Positions 50,481 through 61,862 are shown, counted from the first letter of the stretch. The stretch is 64,000 nucleotides of DNA from Maniola hyperantus (GCF_902806685.2 NC_048543.1:9272106-9336105), one strand, 5' to 3'. Numbers and translations are program-made. Notes: a model not told the origin generated them from the letters alone.

Positions 50481-50646
50481 CTATAGTCCGCGACAGGTTG
50501 AGGTGGCAATCGGGGTATGAGGCAGGGGACGCCACGCACACCCGCAAGTCACCCGCGCTCGCCCGCACCGAGTTAGCGCGGGGGCTGTGCGGGTGTTCGG
50601 GGCGTTCCTTCCCCGATTGCCATCTTGACCTGTCGCGTACTATAGA
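50481..50646. repeat. GC-rich palindromic MITE (family A), best copy
   Basis: The ends CTATAGTCCGCGACAGGTTG, AGGTGGCAATCGGGG and CCCCGATTGCCATCTTGACC, TGTCGCGTACTATAG are inverted over about 34 bp. The core has ACCCGCGCTCGCCCGCACCG and GCGCGGGGGCTGTGCGGG. It shows the true termini of the family. Confidence 0.8.
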
Positions 50647-50984
50647 TAGATACGAATACATACAAGTGTAAAGGATATAAAACTTGTTCTTTTTTCATCA
50701 GTAAAGAGCAATAGGCGTGATCTTTCAACGCCAGGCGGTGTTAGGGCGCGAATCATTTGTTATTATTTCTATCACGCGCCGAGTTTCCAAACAAATTGTA
50801 TTGTAACTGACAATATGAGCGATTATTGTTCGATTTCATACAAATGTTCAGCCGTTTTCGCTAAGATAAAATTTTCTTTGGTGCTACCTATAGGTAGGTA
50901 GATAAATTATCTATTCGTACGACATAATATTGTAGGCCAAGCTACCTGTTTTTATTCTGTTTTATTCTAATCCTAATATCTTAA

Positions 50985-51202
50985 TCCTAATAATATTATA
51001 GATACCTAAATGTGAAAGTGTGGATGTTTGTTACTCAATCACGCAAAAACTACTAGACGGATTTGGCTGAAATTTGGAATAGAGATAGATTATTCCCTGG
51101 ATTAACACATAGGCATACACTTTTTATCCCGGGAAATCAAAGAGTTCCCGCGAGATTTTGAAAAACGTAAATCCACGCGGACGATGTCGCGAGCCTCACT
51201 AG
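50985..51202 (+). mobile_element. Helitron (CTAG type, GTGTGGATG variant)
   Basis: AATATTATAGATACCTAAAT, GTGTGGATGTTTGTTACTC, and end CACGCGGACGATGTCGCGAG, CCTCACTAG|T. The same variant as 4537. Confidence 0.75.
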
Positions 51203-51574
51203 TAAGGTAATAAGTATTTTTAAACGCAAAGGATTTGCAGCATTGTCTAGCCTTACAATATAATAATATCGTCTATTAGGATTAGGTAGTATACGTACTT
51301 AGGTACCTAGTTATTTTTCTAAAGGACTTATTAAGGATTAAGAGCCTCAGGTGACCTCAAACACGAGGTTACGATGAAAAAGTAGAGACCTACTGTAGAA
51401 TCCTATCTACCACACCGGCTCAGTAGTGCGGATACGCCATATAACATTCGCAGATGAATGAAACCTGCCGCTTTAGCTAAGCTTGGGGAGATTACCTACT
51501 CACGAGTAGATCAATTGAGTTGAGTTGGTTTATTAGGTAAGTAAAAGTATGCATAACATTTAGAACGATGACTT

Positions 51575-51720
51575 CTAGATTATGCCCGCGACTTCGTCCG
51601 CGTGGATATAGGTTTTCAAAAATCCTATGGGAACTCTTCGATTTTCCGGGGCAAAAATTAGCCTATATCCGCCCCCGGATTGCAAGCTATATCTGTACTA
51701 CTCTGTACCAAATCTCTGTA
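51575..51720 (-). mobile_element. Helitron (CTAG type), minus, truncated
   Basis: CTAGATTATGCCCGCGACTT, CGTCCGCGTGGATATAGG and GGGAACTCTTCGATTTTCCG; it breaks off after GTACCAAATCTC. Confidence 0.7.
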
Positions 51721-53426
51721 CCTATCTCAAAATTATTTCTTTCTTTCTGTACCTACCTATTAGCGTAGGTAGGTATCTGGCAATCTGTATTGCTTGACCA
51801 ATAGGTAATTCTGAGCCATGTTGTAATTAATTGTACTTAGCTAATGGTTAAATATCCAGTAGAGTGACCTACTTTATACCTATCTAATAAAAGAAGCTTG
51901 CCTACTAATATTATTACGTGCAACGACATCACCTCATGCCTGTAGATAAATCGTGAATGGGAAGATAGGGAGCCAATTTTAGAGCGAAATGTATTTTTCT
52001 TCATCCCCCAAGCCTGTGACATGTCCTGACGTATAGAAAGCGCATTGCCGATGACGGCCGATCTATAAATCATATTTTGGGTTCGGCAATCGTCCGTCCT
52101 CCCGCCTGCCTCGTGATTTTACTCGTTTTTTGTCTGACTTCCAAACCGAGCATCTGTGATAGGAGACGACGTGATGATACATTCAGTATTTATCTCGAAA
52201 ATTTTCTACATCAAGAGAAATCTCTATAGCTACTTACTTAAATTAAAATACTTATAACTTGAAAAAGCACAACGCTACCACTTAACCGATACAAATCAGA
52301 GCCTGATCTGTAGTTCCTACAATACATGTCGGTGATATATAAGTACCTAAGGCATTAACTTAAAATTCCTTAGTGTATTTAGGACGGTAGCTTACAAACT
52401 AAATTCTTTCAGTGCGCCTGAGCATTTATATCCACACAGCAGATTATTTAATAGAGTGTAGGTATAGGCCGTTAGACTGGGTGCAGGGGATCCTATCGCC
52501 TTAGTTTCTAACCTCTGACAACCTTAAGTATATGTACTTAGCGTCTTTAGAAAATGCTCTTAAGCTTATCTATAACACCTACGCACTCATATTTCAATTA
52601 AAGTCAATACTGCTAAAATTCAGACGCATTTATTTATATTTAGGTATTTATTGGCATCTAAAACAGATTACAATAAGAATTATAACCTAATTCCATAATA
52701 CAAAGTTTCGTCCTTATTGTAACCCTAAATGGTTGCACAGCATAACCAGAGTTTAAAAAGCACGCATTTCAACTACCGAATACCTATTAGTAAGTAGGTA
52801 ATCGCGGTTAGGCGATAATAGCAAATGGGCGGCCAGACTACGATCTCCAGACTAGCAACTGCCCGCGGCTTCGCTTGTGGAAAATATAAATTCTCTTTTT
52901 GCCTATCCCGTAGGAATTTCGATAAATCAAGCCTTATCCCTTGACTACATTAAGTACTTACCTGTAAAGAAAAAATCAGTCCAAAATTTCAGTTTTCTAG
53001 GCCCAAGGGCAGCCTAAGGGTTTGGGTGAGTTATAGTTAGTGAGTACCTAAGTGAGTAGTTTAATTTTATGCTTATCACGTAGATAGGCACCCTAAGTAA
53101 GTACCTACGTATTGATAATGTATGATCGAAATAGCATCGATGTAAACTATCAAAATATTCAAATGATCAAAGCATCGGAAAAGTGGTTATTTGAATACTT
53201 TTCACGCGCCACCCGTTAGCTCGTCGAACGGCAACATTTATCATCACAATCCTATAAAAAGTAAACCGGAACTAATCCCGCGCCCCGTCGCCACGCACCC
53301 CTAATCTGCATACGCCAAAGAAAATAATTTCACGCCCTCACTATATTGAGATGATGCTCTTTTGTTGGATGTATCTAATAAGTAAGTACCTATTTCAAAA
53401 TTAGCCGATAGGGATTTCCGATTTTG
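51721..53426. other. Intergenic, no gene seen
   Basis: AT-rich, with many GTAGGTA motifs. A TATA-like CCTATAAAAAG at 53250 is followed by a GC-rich stretch (CCCGCGCCCCGTCGCCACGC); no initiator or coding frame follows. Confidence 0.4.
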
Positions 53427-53762
53427 TAGTAGTTTTACCAATCATCATCATGATCAACCCATAACCGGCCCCCTATTGAGCACAGGTCTCCTGTCAGAAT
53501 GAGAAGGATTTAGACCATATTCCACCACGCTGACTAAGTGCGGATTGGCAGACTTCACACACCTTTAAAAACATTATAAAGAACTCTCAAGCATGCAGGT
53601 TTCCTCAATACTGCTTAGTAATAATAATAATAATTGCTTAAAACTATATTGTGCGTTTTAACTCCGAAAAATCAGAGGCGCGTGCTCGGGATCGAACCCC
53701 TACCTCTCGAAAAGGAGGTGAAATCTCTCGAATAGTCTTAAATCACTAGGCTATCACCACTA
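53427..53762 (-). mobile_element. tRNA-derived SINE, minus, with expanded inner repeats
   Basis: The tail (CATCATCATGATCAACCCAT) is at the left, the body (CATGCAGGTTTCCTC, GACTAAGTGCGGATTGGCAG) in the middle and the head at the right (GGGATCGAACCCC, CACTAGGCTATCAC). (TAA)n at 53625 replaces part of the body. Confidence 0.75.
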
Positions 53763-55930
53763 CCTACTTTTTTGTCTCAAAAGTAGGTATCTACCAAAAT
53801 GGTTTCCCCGATTTTATAGGATATGGAGACTTTTATAGGGAAAACCGCTTTGGACTTCCGCCAGCTAAAGCCAGAAAATATAATGTTTATGATGAAATTC
53901 AACTGGATTTTGAATTTTTATGTTATTAGAAACGTCATCAATGCCTACTGGTTTTGATCTATCTATCATAAAGTAGGAACCCAACTACCTGCTTATCTAG
54001 AAATGGAATGTCTTTGTGTAGTAGCCCTTATAATAGAATCATAGCGCATTTGCGTTGCGATTCTATGCGATAAGCTACGATGTCAGAGGACATAAAAGAG
54101 CGCAATGTGTCTAGTCGACGCCTCGGTCGGCGTTATTGATACACGGAAAAGATTTCTCTTTGATAGTTGCGGTTCCTTCGATTCGACGCCTTCGTTGTGA
54201 GGAATAGTGCAGTCGAGTGTCTCGAAGAAATATATGCTTATCGATAATTTTCCGATTTTAAAGAGGGTTTCCTTAAGTGATCATCCAATCTAGAAGAAAT
54301 AAATAAATAGGTATACCTACTTATCGATAAATAATTTGCTGATTTTAACAACCAGTCATAACAACGTCGAGGAAGGATTATTTTGTGGTTAATGTTAAGA
54401 GTTGTTCTTCATTGATCATCTTACCTTTGAACCGTTGTTTGGTACGTAACCAATCCTTAACTTTCCATTTTTCAATAAATATAATTTTCTATAGGTTCTT
54501 AGCTTAGGTATGTTTTCAAAACATAATGGAATTATCTAAAACCACCTATATGATAATCTACCTTAGTGCCTAATACACTAGGTACCTCATATCAACCTGA
54601 TTAAAACTGCCTATACGTAAAGCTAGATATAATAATAAGTAGATTACAGGATTTTCCGGCCAAAAGCCAGAAAATGAGGGGAAATGTAATCAAAACGAGC
54701 GGTGATTATCTCTTAGTTGCCATACTTGCATTTCGTATAATCATAGCTACCTGTTTAGACCGCTCTCTAATATTATGTGTTTAGTAGTTACTAGTTATCG
54801 ACTATCAAATATCGATATCGCGACGCGGTAAGCCCTATTAGCCGGATAAAGCGTAAAGTTCCCCACTCAGTGTCACATTTATTGATGGACTTTAGAAGTT
54901 TTCAATATTATGACTGCCTACTTTACATGTGATATGGATAGTTTTATTACGATTTCGCATTTGCCGCCTGGTGCGTGAACTGAGTTTTAACCCCCGCCGA
55001 AATACATGGGGTGCTAGGTGTTTGACCCGTAAAACAATATTGACATAAATATTGGTGGTTCGGTTTTTCATTACTCTGAGTCTGTGATCGCAAATCTATT
55101 GGCTGAATTTATGGCATTCTTTCTGCAACAATGCATTTCAGCTAATAGTGAGAGAGTGTCCGACAATCACAGGTATACGAGATTCTAGATAGGTATGCGA
55201 GATTCTATGAAATACTGGAATGTGACGTCACATCATAATGACGTACTTTTTTAGTTAAATCGATAATTTAAAATGGCTTAGATTAGATGTGGATTTCACG
55301 TATTTTGGAAGATACTCTATTTAATAATCACTCGGAAATAATTTATTTTTGACATAGGCAAATTGCGATCGTCACACATTACTACGACCTGTTAAACTAT
55401 GGCTTTTCCATTCGCCAAAAAGCCCCTAAATAATTTTATAAACTTATCTATTATTATCTGCTAAATGCTTGTTCAAGGCTTGTTCAGTCTATTTGATCTG
55501 ACAGCTTTTGCTTAGAAGCGCTATAGAATGCTATTAGGTATACTTACCTATAAGATTTCTGTAAGAAGTGCTTTTCATCTGCACAAGGCTTTATTTTGCT
55601 ATTGAAACCGTAAGTCATTTTTATGTGGGCACTTTTCGGCGATTTATTCCTTTCTATTGTCGCAAAGGTGCTTTGGGATAAGGGCCTTAATATATATGAT
55701 TATAGGTGACACTTCACTATTGTGCTTGACCTACTCGAGGAGTTATTGCTATTATCAGTGATAGATAGAGAGGTTTTATCATTTTAAAACATTTTACTTA
55801 TGAAAACTCTGTGGGAACACAAAGAAGGTCATAAAAGCCAATCTTTAGATTTAGAACATAGATATGAATGAATTTATTAATTTGTTTTTATTTATTGGTC
55901 CAGCACATAACAAATACAATAGGTATTATA
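53763..55930. other. Intergenic, no gene seen
   Basis: A GC-richer stretch at 54080-54220 (CATAAAAGAGCGCAATG, GACGCCTCGGTCGGCG, TTCGATTCGACGCCTTCG) could be an untranslated exon or promoter, but nothing confirms it. The rest is AT-rich. Confidence 0.4.
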
Positions 55931-56344
55931 GCTTCATCATAATCATAATCAACCCATCGCCGGCTCTATACTGAGCAGTGAGCAGAGTGTTTTCTAACCA
56001 TTAGGTACAAGGATTTGGCCGTAGCTGTGACAGCACAATATGAGTGTGGCCCCACGCTGCGAATTGGCAAACTTCACACAACTTTGAAAACATTTTGGAG
56101 AACTCAGGCTCGCAGCTTTTTTCATTATGTGGTTACCTACCTAAGTGATATTTAATTTATTAAAATACACATTCTTCTTCTCAATCGTTCACTCTTGACA
56201 GAGTGGTCGTGGCTATGAATTCCTCACTGCTGCTCGTGCGATCTCCCTCCAGCGACTTCTATTGGTGGCATTATGTGCAAAATACACATAGCCTCCGCCA
56301 AATACCTCTAATAAGTTAGAGGTGCGTGCCCGGGATCGATACCC
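55931..56344 (-). mobile_element. tRNA-derived SINE with nested insertion
   Basis: The body and GAT-rich tail (CATCATAATCATAATCAACC) are at the left and the B box (GTGCCCGGGATCGATACCC) at the right. At 56173 it is interrupted by another element. The right end, before the A box, is cut off where the LINE at 56345 begins. Confidence 0.75.
56173..56278 (-). mobile_element. 106-bp retroposon tail, 11-bp target duplication
   Basis: AAAATACACAT at 56162-56172 is repeated at 56279-56289, flanking the insertion exactly. In minus orientation the insert ends CCACGACCACTCTGTCAAGA, GTGAACGATTG, then GAAGAAGA, i.e. a 5'-truncated SINE or LINE tail. Confidence 0.85.
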
Positions 56345-57754
56345 GGTTCTCTGCTACCAATTATCTCAAAACTTTTTGAGAAGCTACTGCTCAGCAGATT
56401 GAAACCTATATTAGATGAGAAAAATCTGATTCCTGACCATCAGTTTGGATTCAGGGAAAAGCACTCGACAATCGATCAAGTACACAGAATAACAAATATA
56501 ATTGAAAGAACACTAGAAGAAAAGAAAGTCTGTTCAACCGTATTTCTTGATGTAGCACAAGCCTTTGATAAAGTCTGGCATGAAGGTCTTGTTCAGAAAC
56601 TTAAAGTATTACTTCCTCAACCATTTGCAAACATATTAGAATCATATATATCTGATAGAGTATTTCGAGTGAGGCAAGAGGAAGCTTACTCCAAACTCAA
56701 GGTGATCAAAGCTGGAGTACCTCAAGGAAGCGTTCTGGGACCTGTCCTTTATCTCCTGTACACGTGTGATCTTCCACAACCCGATCACAATACCATCGCT
56801 ACTTTTGCCGATGATACTGCTATCATAGCTGTGGGTAATACTCACCAGGAGGCATCGGGAAAAGTTCAAATAGCTCTAAATGAACTACATAAATGGACGA
56901 AAAAATGGAGAATAAGACTTAACGATTCCAAGTCAACCCATATTGATTTTACTAATAAAATACCAAAATATTATCCCATTTATATTGACCAACAAAAGAT
57001 ACCCTATGCTAACACGGCAAAATATCTTGGAATGACTCTTGACAGTAAGCTACGCTGGAAAGCAGATGTCAAGAAGAAAAAAGAAGAGCTAGAGATACGG
57101 TACAAAAAATTGTACTGGCTCATAGGCAGAAACTCATCACTGTCAACTAAAAATAAGATACTATTATACAAACAAGTCGTAATGCCAGTGTGGACTTATG
57201 GTATCCAGTTGTGGGGCTGTACCAGAAAGACCAATTTACTAATAATTCAGCGATTCCAAAATAAAGTGCTTAGGGGTATCGTCAATGCACCCTGGTACGT
57301 CAGGAATGTAGACATTCATCGCGATCTCCAAATGGGCTTCGTGGACACAGCTATTAGCAAACACGCTAAATCCCACGAACGCAGGCTCCATGAACATGTT
57401 AACGTCGAGGCTATCCAGCTCCTCGACAACACAGACCTAATACGTAGACTTAAGAGGACTAAGCCTTTTGAGCTAGTGTAGTTATAGTGAAAGTGTAGTG
57501 CTAGTGCAAATCAAAGATCACACGAACAAAGTGAAAGCATAGTGCTAGTGCAATTTAAAGAACACAAGAACAAAGTGTCTTCCAATAAGGTATCTTAACT
57601 ATAAACTAAGCTAAGTCAATGGACAGATTCTTAGGTATAAGTACGTTTATAAGTTTAGGTTAATATAATATTGCTTATTAGCCTCTTCCATAGGCTAGAT
57701 TGTAATGGTAGTAAAGTACTGGTGACAGTGCTTTACGACAAAAAAAAAAAAAAA
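56345..57754 (+). mobile_element. 5'-truncated Jockey-clade LINE with poly(A)
   Basis: Different from the copy in KLHDC3. It starts in the reverse transcriptase and ends in an A15 tail at 57740-57754. The 3' UTR contains two 45-bp tandem units (57486-57530 and 57531-57575, GTGAAAG...AGTGCTAGTGCAA). It starts at the broken end of a SINE. Confidence 0.85.
56353..57481 (+). pseudogene. Reverse transcriptase fragment (Jockey clade)
   Basis: An open frame that begins without a start codon at SLLPIISKLFEKLLLSRLKP; the first ATG-like start is at 56399. It has QFGFREKHSTIDQVHRITNI, FLDVAQAFDKVWHEGL, GVPQGSVLGPVLYLLY, catalytic FADD at 56804-56815, AKYLGMTLDSKLRWK and VMPVWTYGIQLWGC. The endonuclease and the N-terminal part of the reverse transcriptase are missing. 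The remaining frame is clean, so the truncation was probably recent. Confidence 0.88.
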
Positions 57755-58169
57755 CCAGTTCAAATAGCAACTTCTAAAAAATATCTTATCCAAAGAACAC
57801 ATAAAAAGCAGACATCGTTTTTCTTTTAAAAAACTCTCTCATTTGCCTATCAATAGTGGTTCAAGCAGATCTGACCGTAATAAATGTCATACTTTATGGC
57901 ACTTAGGAAAATATGCAAGGGAACCATTTTTACATTTTTAGATGGTGACCGGGGATGGCTATGCCGAATTACGCTTTTCAGCGGCCATTTCCTCGGGGCA
58001 TTTTAAAATGTTTTATATTGGTAATATTGGCTCGGTAATGCGACATAAGGTCCATTTGAAAGACCGATGTATGTGATATAACATACTTTCCGGGTTCAAT
58101 GGGCTCTTTCAGGATTTATTTTTGTGATTCAGGTAAAAGTATAGTAGGTAAAATACATCTTCTTAAGAT

Positions 58170-58381
58170 AAGTATATTATAAAAAGGAAAGCGGACTGAT
58201 CTATCAACGCACAGCTCAAACTACTGGAAGGATCGGGCTGAAATTTGGCATGCAAGTAGCTATTATGACGTGACTAAACATCCGCTGAGAAACGATTTTT
58301 GAAAATACAACCCCTAAGGGAGTAAAATAGGCGTTTGAAATAATTTGTCTAGTCCACGCGGATGATGTCGCGGGCATATTA
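58170..58381 (+). mobile_element. Third-family Helitron
   Basis: TTATAAAAAGGAAAGCGGAC, TGATCTATCAACGCACAGC to TCCACGCGGATGATGTCGCG, GGCATATTAAG. The final CTAG has decayed. Confidence 0.68.
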
Positions 58382-58384
58382 AGA

Positions 58385-58541
58385 TGTACAGTACATCGAC
58401 CTTTAGAAACAGATAGCGGTTTCGTAAAGCGTTATCTCTGTCGTTGAGACCGACAAAATGTCACACAGGTATGAGTGACAGAGACAACGCTCTACGAAGC
58501 GGAAATCTCCTTCGATGTAGGTAGGTACAATATTTCCTGCT
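58385..58541. repeat. Palindromic MITE (family B)
   Basis: TGTACAGTACATCGACCTTT, GATAGCGGTTTCGTAAAGC, GAGTGACAGAGACAACGCTC and TTCGATGTAGGTAGGTACAA, TATTTCCTGCTGGCTTGG. Confidence 0.68.
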
Positions 58542-59160
58542 GGCTTGGTGCCAAATTTAATTTTTTTTTCCCCTACTTAAATAATACCATATTTTATAGG
58601 TTCTAAGTAGGTATTTATTGCTAAAATTTAAACCGCTTTGCAGGTGGATTCATAACCTCGTCAGATTACGTTGCCATTTTCCTAATAACACAAGATTAGG
58701 CGCTCGCGCGTAAAGCAAAATGTAGGAACGTTGTTCTGAATTTCACTAAAATGCATCAAAGCTTAGTGCTATTAATAACGTTAGATTAAAGAGCGCTGCC
58801 GGAACGAGGTACATCGTCGCATAATAATTACTAATTAATGTCGAAATTGTTATGCTTTTACTCACTAAATACGAATTGTTAGCTGTAAGTACATAATATT
58901 TATTAGATAAATTTCATAATACCTAAAATACCTTGTACACATGCCCTCTAGCAATGAACTCGGTAGCGACTACAGGGCCTCTTGGCGTAGGTAGGTACCT
59001 ATAGTATAGGTATGTTAACGCCGCTAGCCAGCTTGCCTATTTTCCTCGGTTTTCACTTTTCATCCAAAAATAAAGGAATTTGGGGCAATGCTGAAAAAGC
59101 ATTTGCATCATTGCTCGAAGCTTTCCAAACGCAATGAGTCAATTTTTGTCGGAGCCTATT
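58542..59160. other. Intergenic, no gene seen
   Basis: AT-rich with no frame or repeat structure recognised. Confidence 0.5.
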
Positions 59161-59345
59161 TTTAACCGACTTCAAAAAAAGGAGGAGGTTCTCAATTCGT
59201 CGGAATCTTTTTTTTTTTTTTTTATTTTTTTTTTATTTTTTATGTATGTTCCCCGATTACTCGAAAACGCCTAGACCGATTTTGATAATTCTTTTTTTGT
59301 TTGAAAGGGTATACTTCAAAGTTGGTCCCATTTCAATTTGGTGAA
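59161..59345 (+). repeat. Dispersed repeat, GACTTC...GGAGG family
   Basis: AACCGACTTCAAAAAAAGGA, GGAGGTTCTCAATTCGTCGG, a long T tract and CCCCGATTACTCGAAAACGC, CTAGACCGATTTTGAT. An inverted relative is at 1437. Confidence 0.6.
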
Positions 59346-59492
59346 GATCTGATGAACATCTTCGAAGATAGATACTGGAACTCCTCAACGGATAAGAGTA
59401 AATTGCTCGCGATCAGTGTAATAGCTTAGTAAACAGTAGACTTTTAACCAGTAATAGCATAATTCCATGGGGCCACTAAAAATTGTGAAATA

Positions 59493-59839
59493 AAAAAATT
59501 TTACAAAAAAAATAAAAACCGACTTCGTTACACAAACACTAAAAATTGAAAAATAATTTAATTTATTACCGAATATATTATGTATACAAGAGTTAATATA
59601 GTTCCATAATAATATTTTTTGGGGTCGGTGCCAATGAGGTGCCATGGTGGAGTCCCATAAAAATATGAAGTCTAGACGATTCGCGAAAGCTAATTGGCAC
59701 CGGCACCAAAAAGTATTATTATGGAACTATATTAACTCTTGTATACATAATATATTCGGTAATAAATTAAATTATTTTTCAATTTTTAGTGTTTGTGTAA
59801 CGAAGTCGGTTTTTATTTTTTTTGTAAAAAATTTTTTTA
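59493..59839. repeat. Large inverted repeat, about 145-bp arms
   Basis: The left arm 59493-59636 and right arm 59690-59839 share AATAAAAACCGACTTCGTTA, CACAAACACTAAAAATTG, GAATATATTATGTATACAAG and AGTTAATATAGTTCCATAAT in opposite orientation, near identical. The loop is about 53 bp. Short open frames on each strand are the same sequence read twice, so not genes. Confidence 0.85.
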
Positions 59840-60009
59840 TCTATCAGTTTTTAATTAGTTAATTTTATTTAGAAATTTTAAGGTATTGCATAGGTAGTTA
59901 TACATAGACTGGAAAACAATACAAGATAGAAAAAAACTAAGTAGGTATACCTACAGAAGGGTGCAAAGGTGGTCTTATTGCTAAAGCAATATCTTAGACC
60001 TGCAAGCTT

Positions 60010-60163
60010 TGCCTGTCATCTCGAGGGAACGCCCGCACACCCGCACAGCCCCCGTGCTAAACCGGTGCGAGAGAGCGCGGGTGCAGACGTGCGGGAGTGC
60101 GGTTCGTCCCCACACCATAGGTATACCCCGATCACCATCCCAACCTGTCGCGGACTATACACC
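60010..60163. repeat. GC-rich palindromic MITE (family A)
   Basis: CTGTCATCTCGAGGGAACGC, CCGCACACCCGCACAGCCCC at the left and ACCCCGATCACCATCCCAAC, CTGTCGCGGACTATAC at the right. The left arm has lost part of its end. Confidence 0.7.
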
Positions 60164-60227
60164 TAGGTATACGGATCCAACTTCAATACCCGCAAGATAC
60201 GCAGGTGACGCAAGACTCACAAAAGAC

Positions 60228-60275
60228 GCATTTTCAGCACTGAAAAACATCCTGGGGTTTTTCAGTACTGAAAAT
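60228..60275. repeat. 19-bp hairpin, ATTTTCAGCACTGAAAAAC
   Basis: Mirrored after eight bases by GTTTTTCAGTACTGAAAAT with one mismatch. Not part of a repeat recognised here. Confidence 0.6.
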
Positions 60276-60671
60276 CCTTACAGAAGAAGAAGGCGTACTT
60301 GCCATCGAAAAAAGAAAAGAAAAAATAAACAAAACGAAAATTAATTGGCTACAGTTTTAATATTAATTTACAAGGTAGTTAGGAAGGTATAGGTAGGTAG
60401 GTACATACCTGCCTCTGAATCTAAATTCATATAGAGTAACCGCTGAATTTCTTGCTGTTTCTTCTCGATCGGAAGGCCATACCGAAGCAGAGGTAAATTT
60501 GGCACTTGTATAAAAGTTTATATGAATAAAAAGTTTTTCCATTTCTATTTTAGTGGACTTACCTACCTGGATTGTATTTTTATAAATAGGTAGATGAAAT
60601 GCTTCTCGTATTTTCGATATTTCCCCGATCAATGACTTATACACACGTCTTAATATTTGACAAAGGCTTTC

Positions 60672-60890
60672 CCAGTTAGATTACGGGGCACAATATTTGC
60701 GTGCGGCGACTGCGGGCGCCGATAAAAATATTCTATTTATTACGGACTACGGAGTCGCGGAGGAGCACATTCAAAACGCGTCATGCGTTGACATCCGGCT
60801 CTGGTGGCTTCTCAAACAGAATTGGAACAGGGCTTGCAACCGCTACAACAGCTTTCTTTTGAAACCAGATAGATACGTAGCCTATACTCT
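60672..60890 (+). other. Orphan exon-like segment
   Basis: After GGCTTTCCCAG (acceptor-like, 60668-60677) an open frame reads LDYGAQYLRAATAGADKNIL, FITDYGVAEEHIQNASCVDI, RLWWLLKQNWNRACNRY, NSFLLKPDRY. It is GC-richer than its flanks and has a coding look, with no stop before the family F repeat at 60892 supplies one. I do not recognise the protein. It may be one exon of a gene lying outside the window, a captured gene fragment or chance. Confidence 0.35.
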
Positions 60891-60891
60891 A

Positions 60892-60990
60892 TCCACAGAA
60901 ATAAGTTAGTACAGGGATCTCTCCGTTACGTTATCCCATACAAATGACAGAGACGTAAATCTCAATGGGTGTTAACCATTTCGAGTCACC
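60892..60990. repeat. Short palindromic repeat (family F)
   Basis: TCCACAGAAATAAGTTAGTA, CAGGGATCTCTCCGTTACGT and CCCATACAAATGACAGAGAC, the same as 3613-3690. Confidence 0.5.
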
Positions 60991-61535
60991 AACCAATATA
61001 ATATTTTCGCAATGAAATTCGAATGTTTTTTAGGACACGTACAAACAGAAAATATTTTCTGCGGTGCTGCGAGAGATGAAGTTCGAGCTGTCATGGGCAG
61101 TAGCGAACTACCCTCTTTCTTGTTCTTTTCGCTGGAACTTCACGAGCTGTCCGGCAAAATACACTCACAACGTCACTATTAACTTTCGATGTCACTATTA
61201 AATTTCATGATATTTTTCAAATAGGAATAATTATGTAAATATTATTGCTAATAGCATTTTGTTGACAGCCCTACATCAATTACGCGGGCTCACGCACCCC
61301 TGTCAATATGTGTAAAGTCAATACTCGCGAGTGTGAATAATTTTTCATCCATTTCTTGCCCATTATGATAGTATCGACTTACTATATCAGCTATGGCCTA
61401 TGTCACAGCCCAGAGGATATTATATTCTCTAGTCTCTACCTACATGCTGCCTGCATGGAAAATGGTTGGGTACAGAAAAAATAAGGTTAGGGTAGACTTT
61501 GTACAGTAGAGTAAGAATGACTTAGTTATACTTAG

Positions 61536-61603
61536 TTCGCGACTAAGGCAATCGGGGTATGAGGGGGGGGGGGGGGGCATCTCCTTCTGTCGCGTACCTA
61601 CAA
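61536..61603. repeat. Family A remnant with G16 run
   Basis: GTTCGCGACTAAGGCAATCG, GGGTATGAGG, then an uninterrupted G run (61564-61577 or so), then GGCATCTCCTTCTGTCGCGT. The ends are family A; the GC-rich core has been replaced by homopolymer G. Confidence 0.6.
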
Positions 61604-61616
61604 TTTTTACTCCAAA

Positions 61617-61862
61617 TCTAAATATAAGTATAAAGGGAAAAGCTGACTGACTGACTGACTGGCTGGCTGATCTATCAACGCTCAGCTCAAACTACTGGAT
61701 GGCGCGGATTATGAAATTCGGCATCCAAATATCCAAATAGCTATTAAGTATAACGTAGGCATCCGCTAAGAAAGGATGTTTGAAAATTTAACCCCTAAGG
61801 GTGTAAAATAGGGGGTTGAAATTTCTGTAGTCCACGCGTATGAAGTTGCCAGCGTAAGCTAG
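61617..61862 (+). mobile_element. Third-family Helitron, full length
   Basis: A|TCTAAATATAAGTATAAAGG, (CTGA)n, GATCTATCAACGCTCAGCTC, and end TCCACGCGTATGAAGTTGCC, AGCGTAAGCTAG|T. It gives the termini of this family. Confidence 0.78.

Noticed and set aside
53245..53300. TATA-box promoter on the plus strand
   Set aside because: CCTATAAAAAG is followed by no initiator or exon that I can support.
59385..59862. Two proteins sharing NYINSCIHNIFGNKLNYFSI
   Set aside because: The two arms of an inverted repeat read on opposite strands. AT-rich, not coding.
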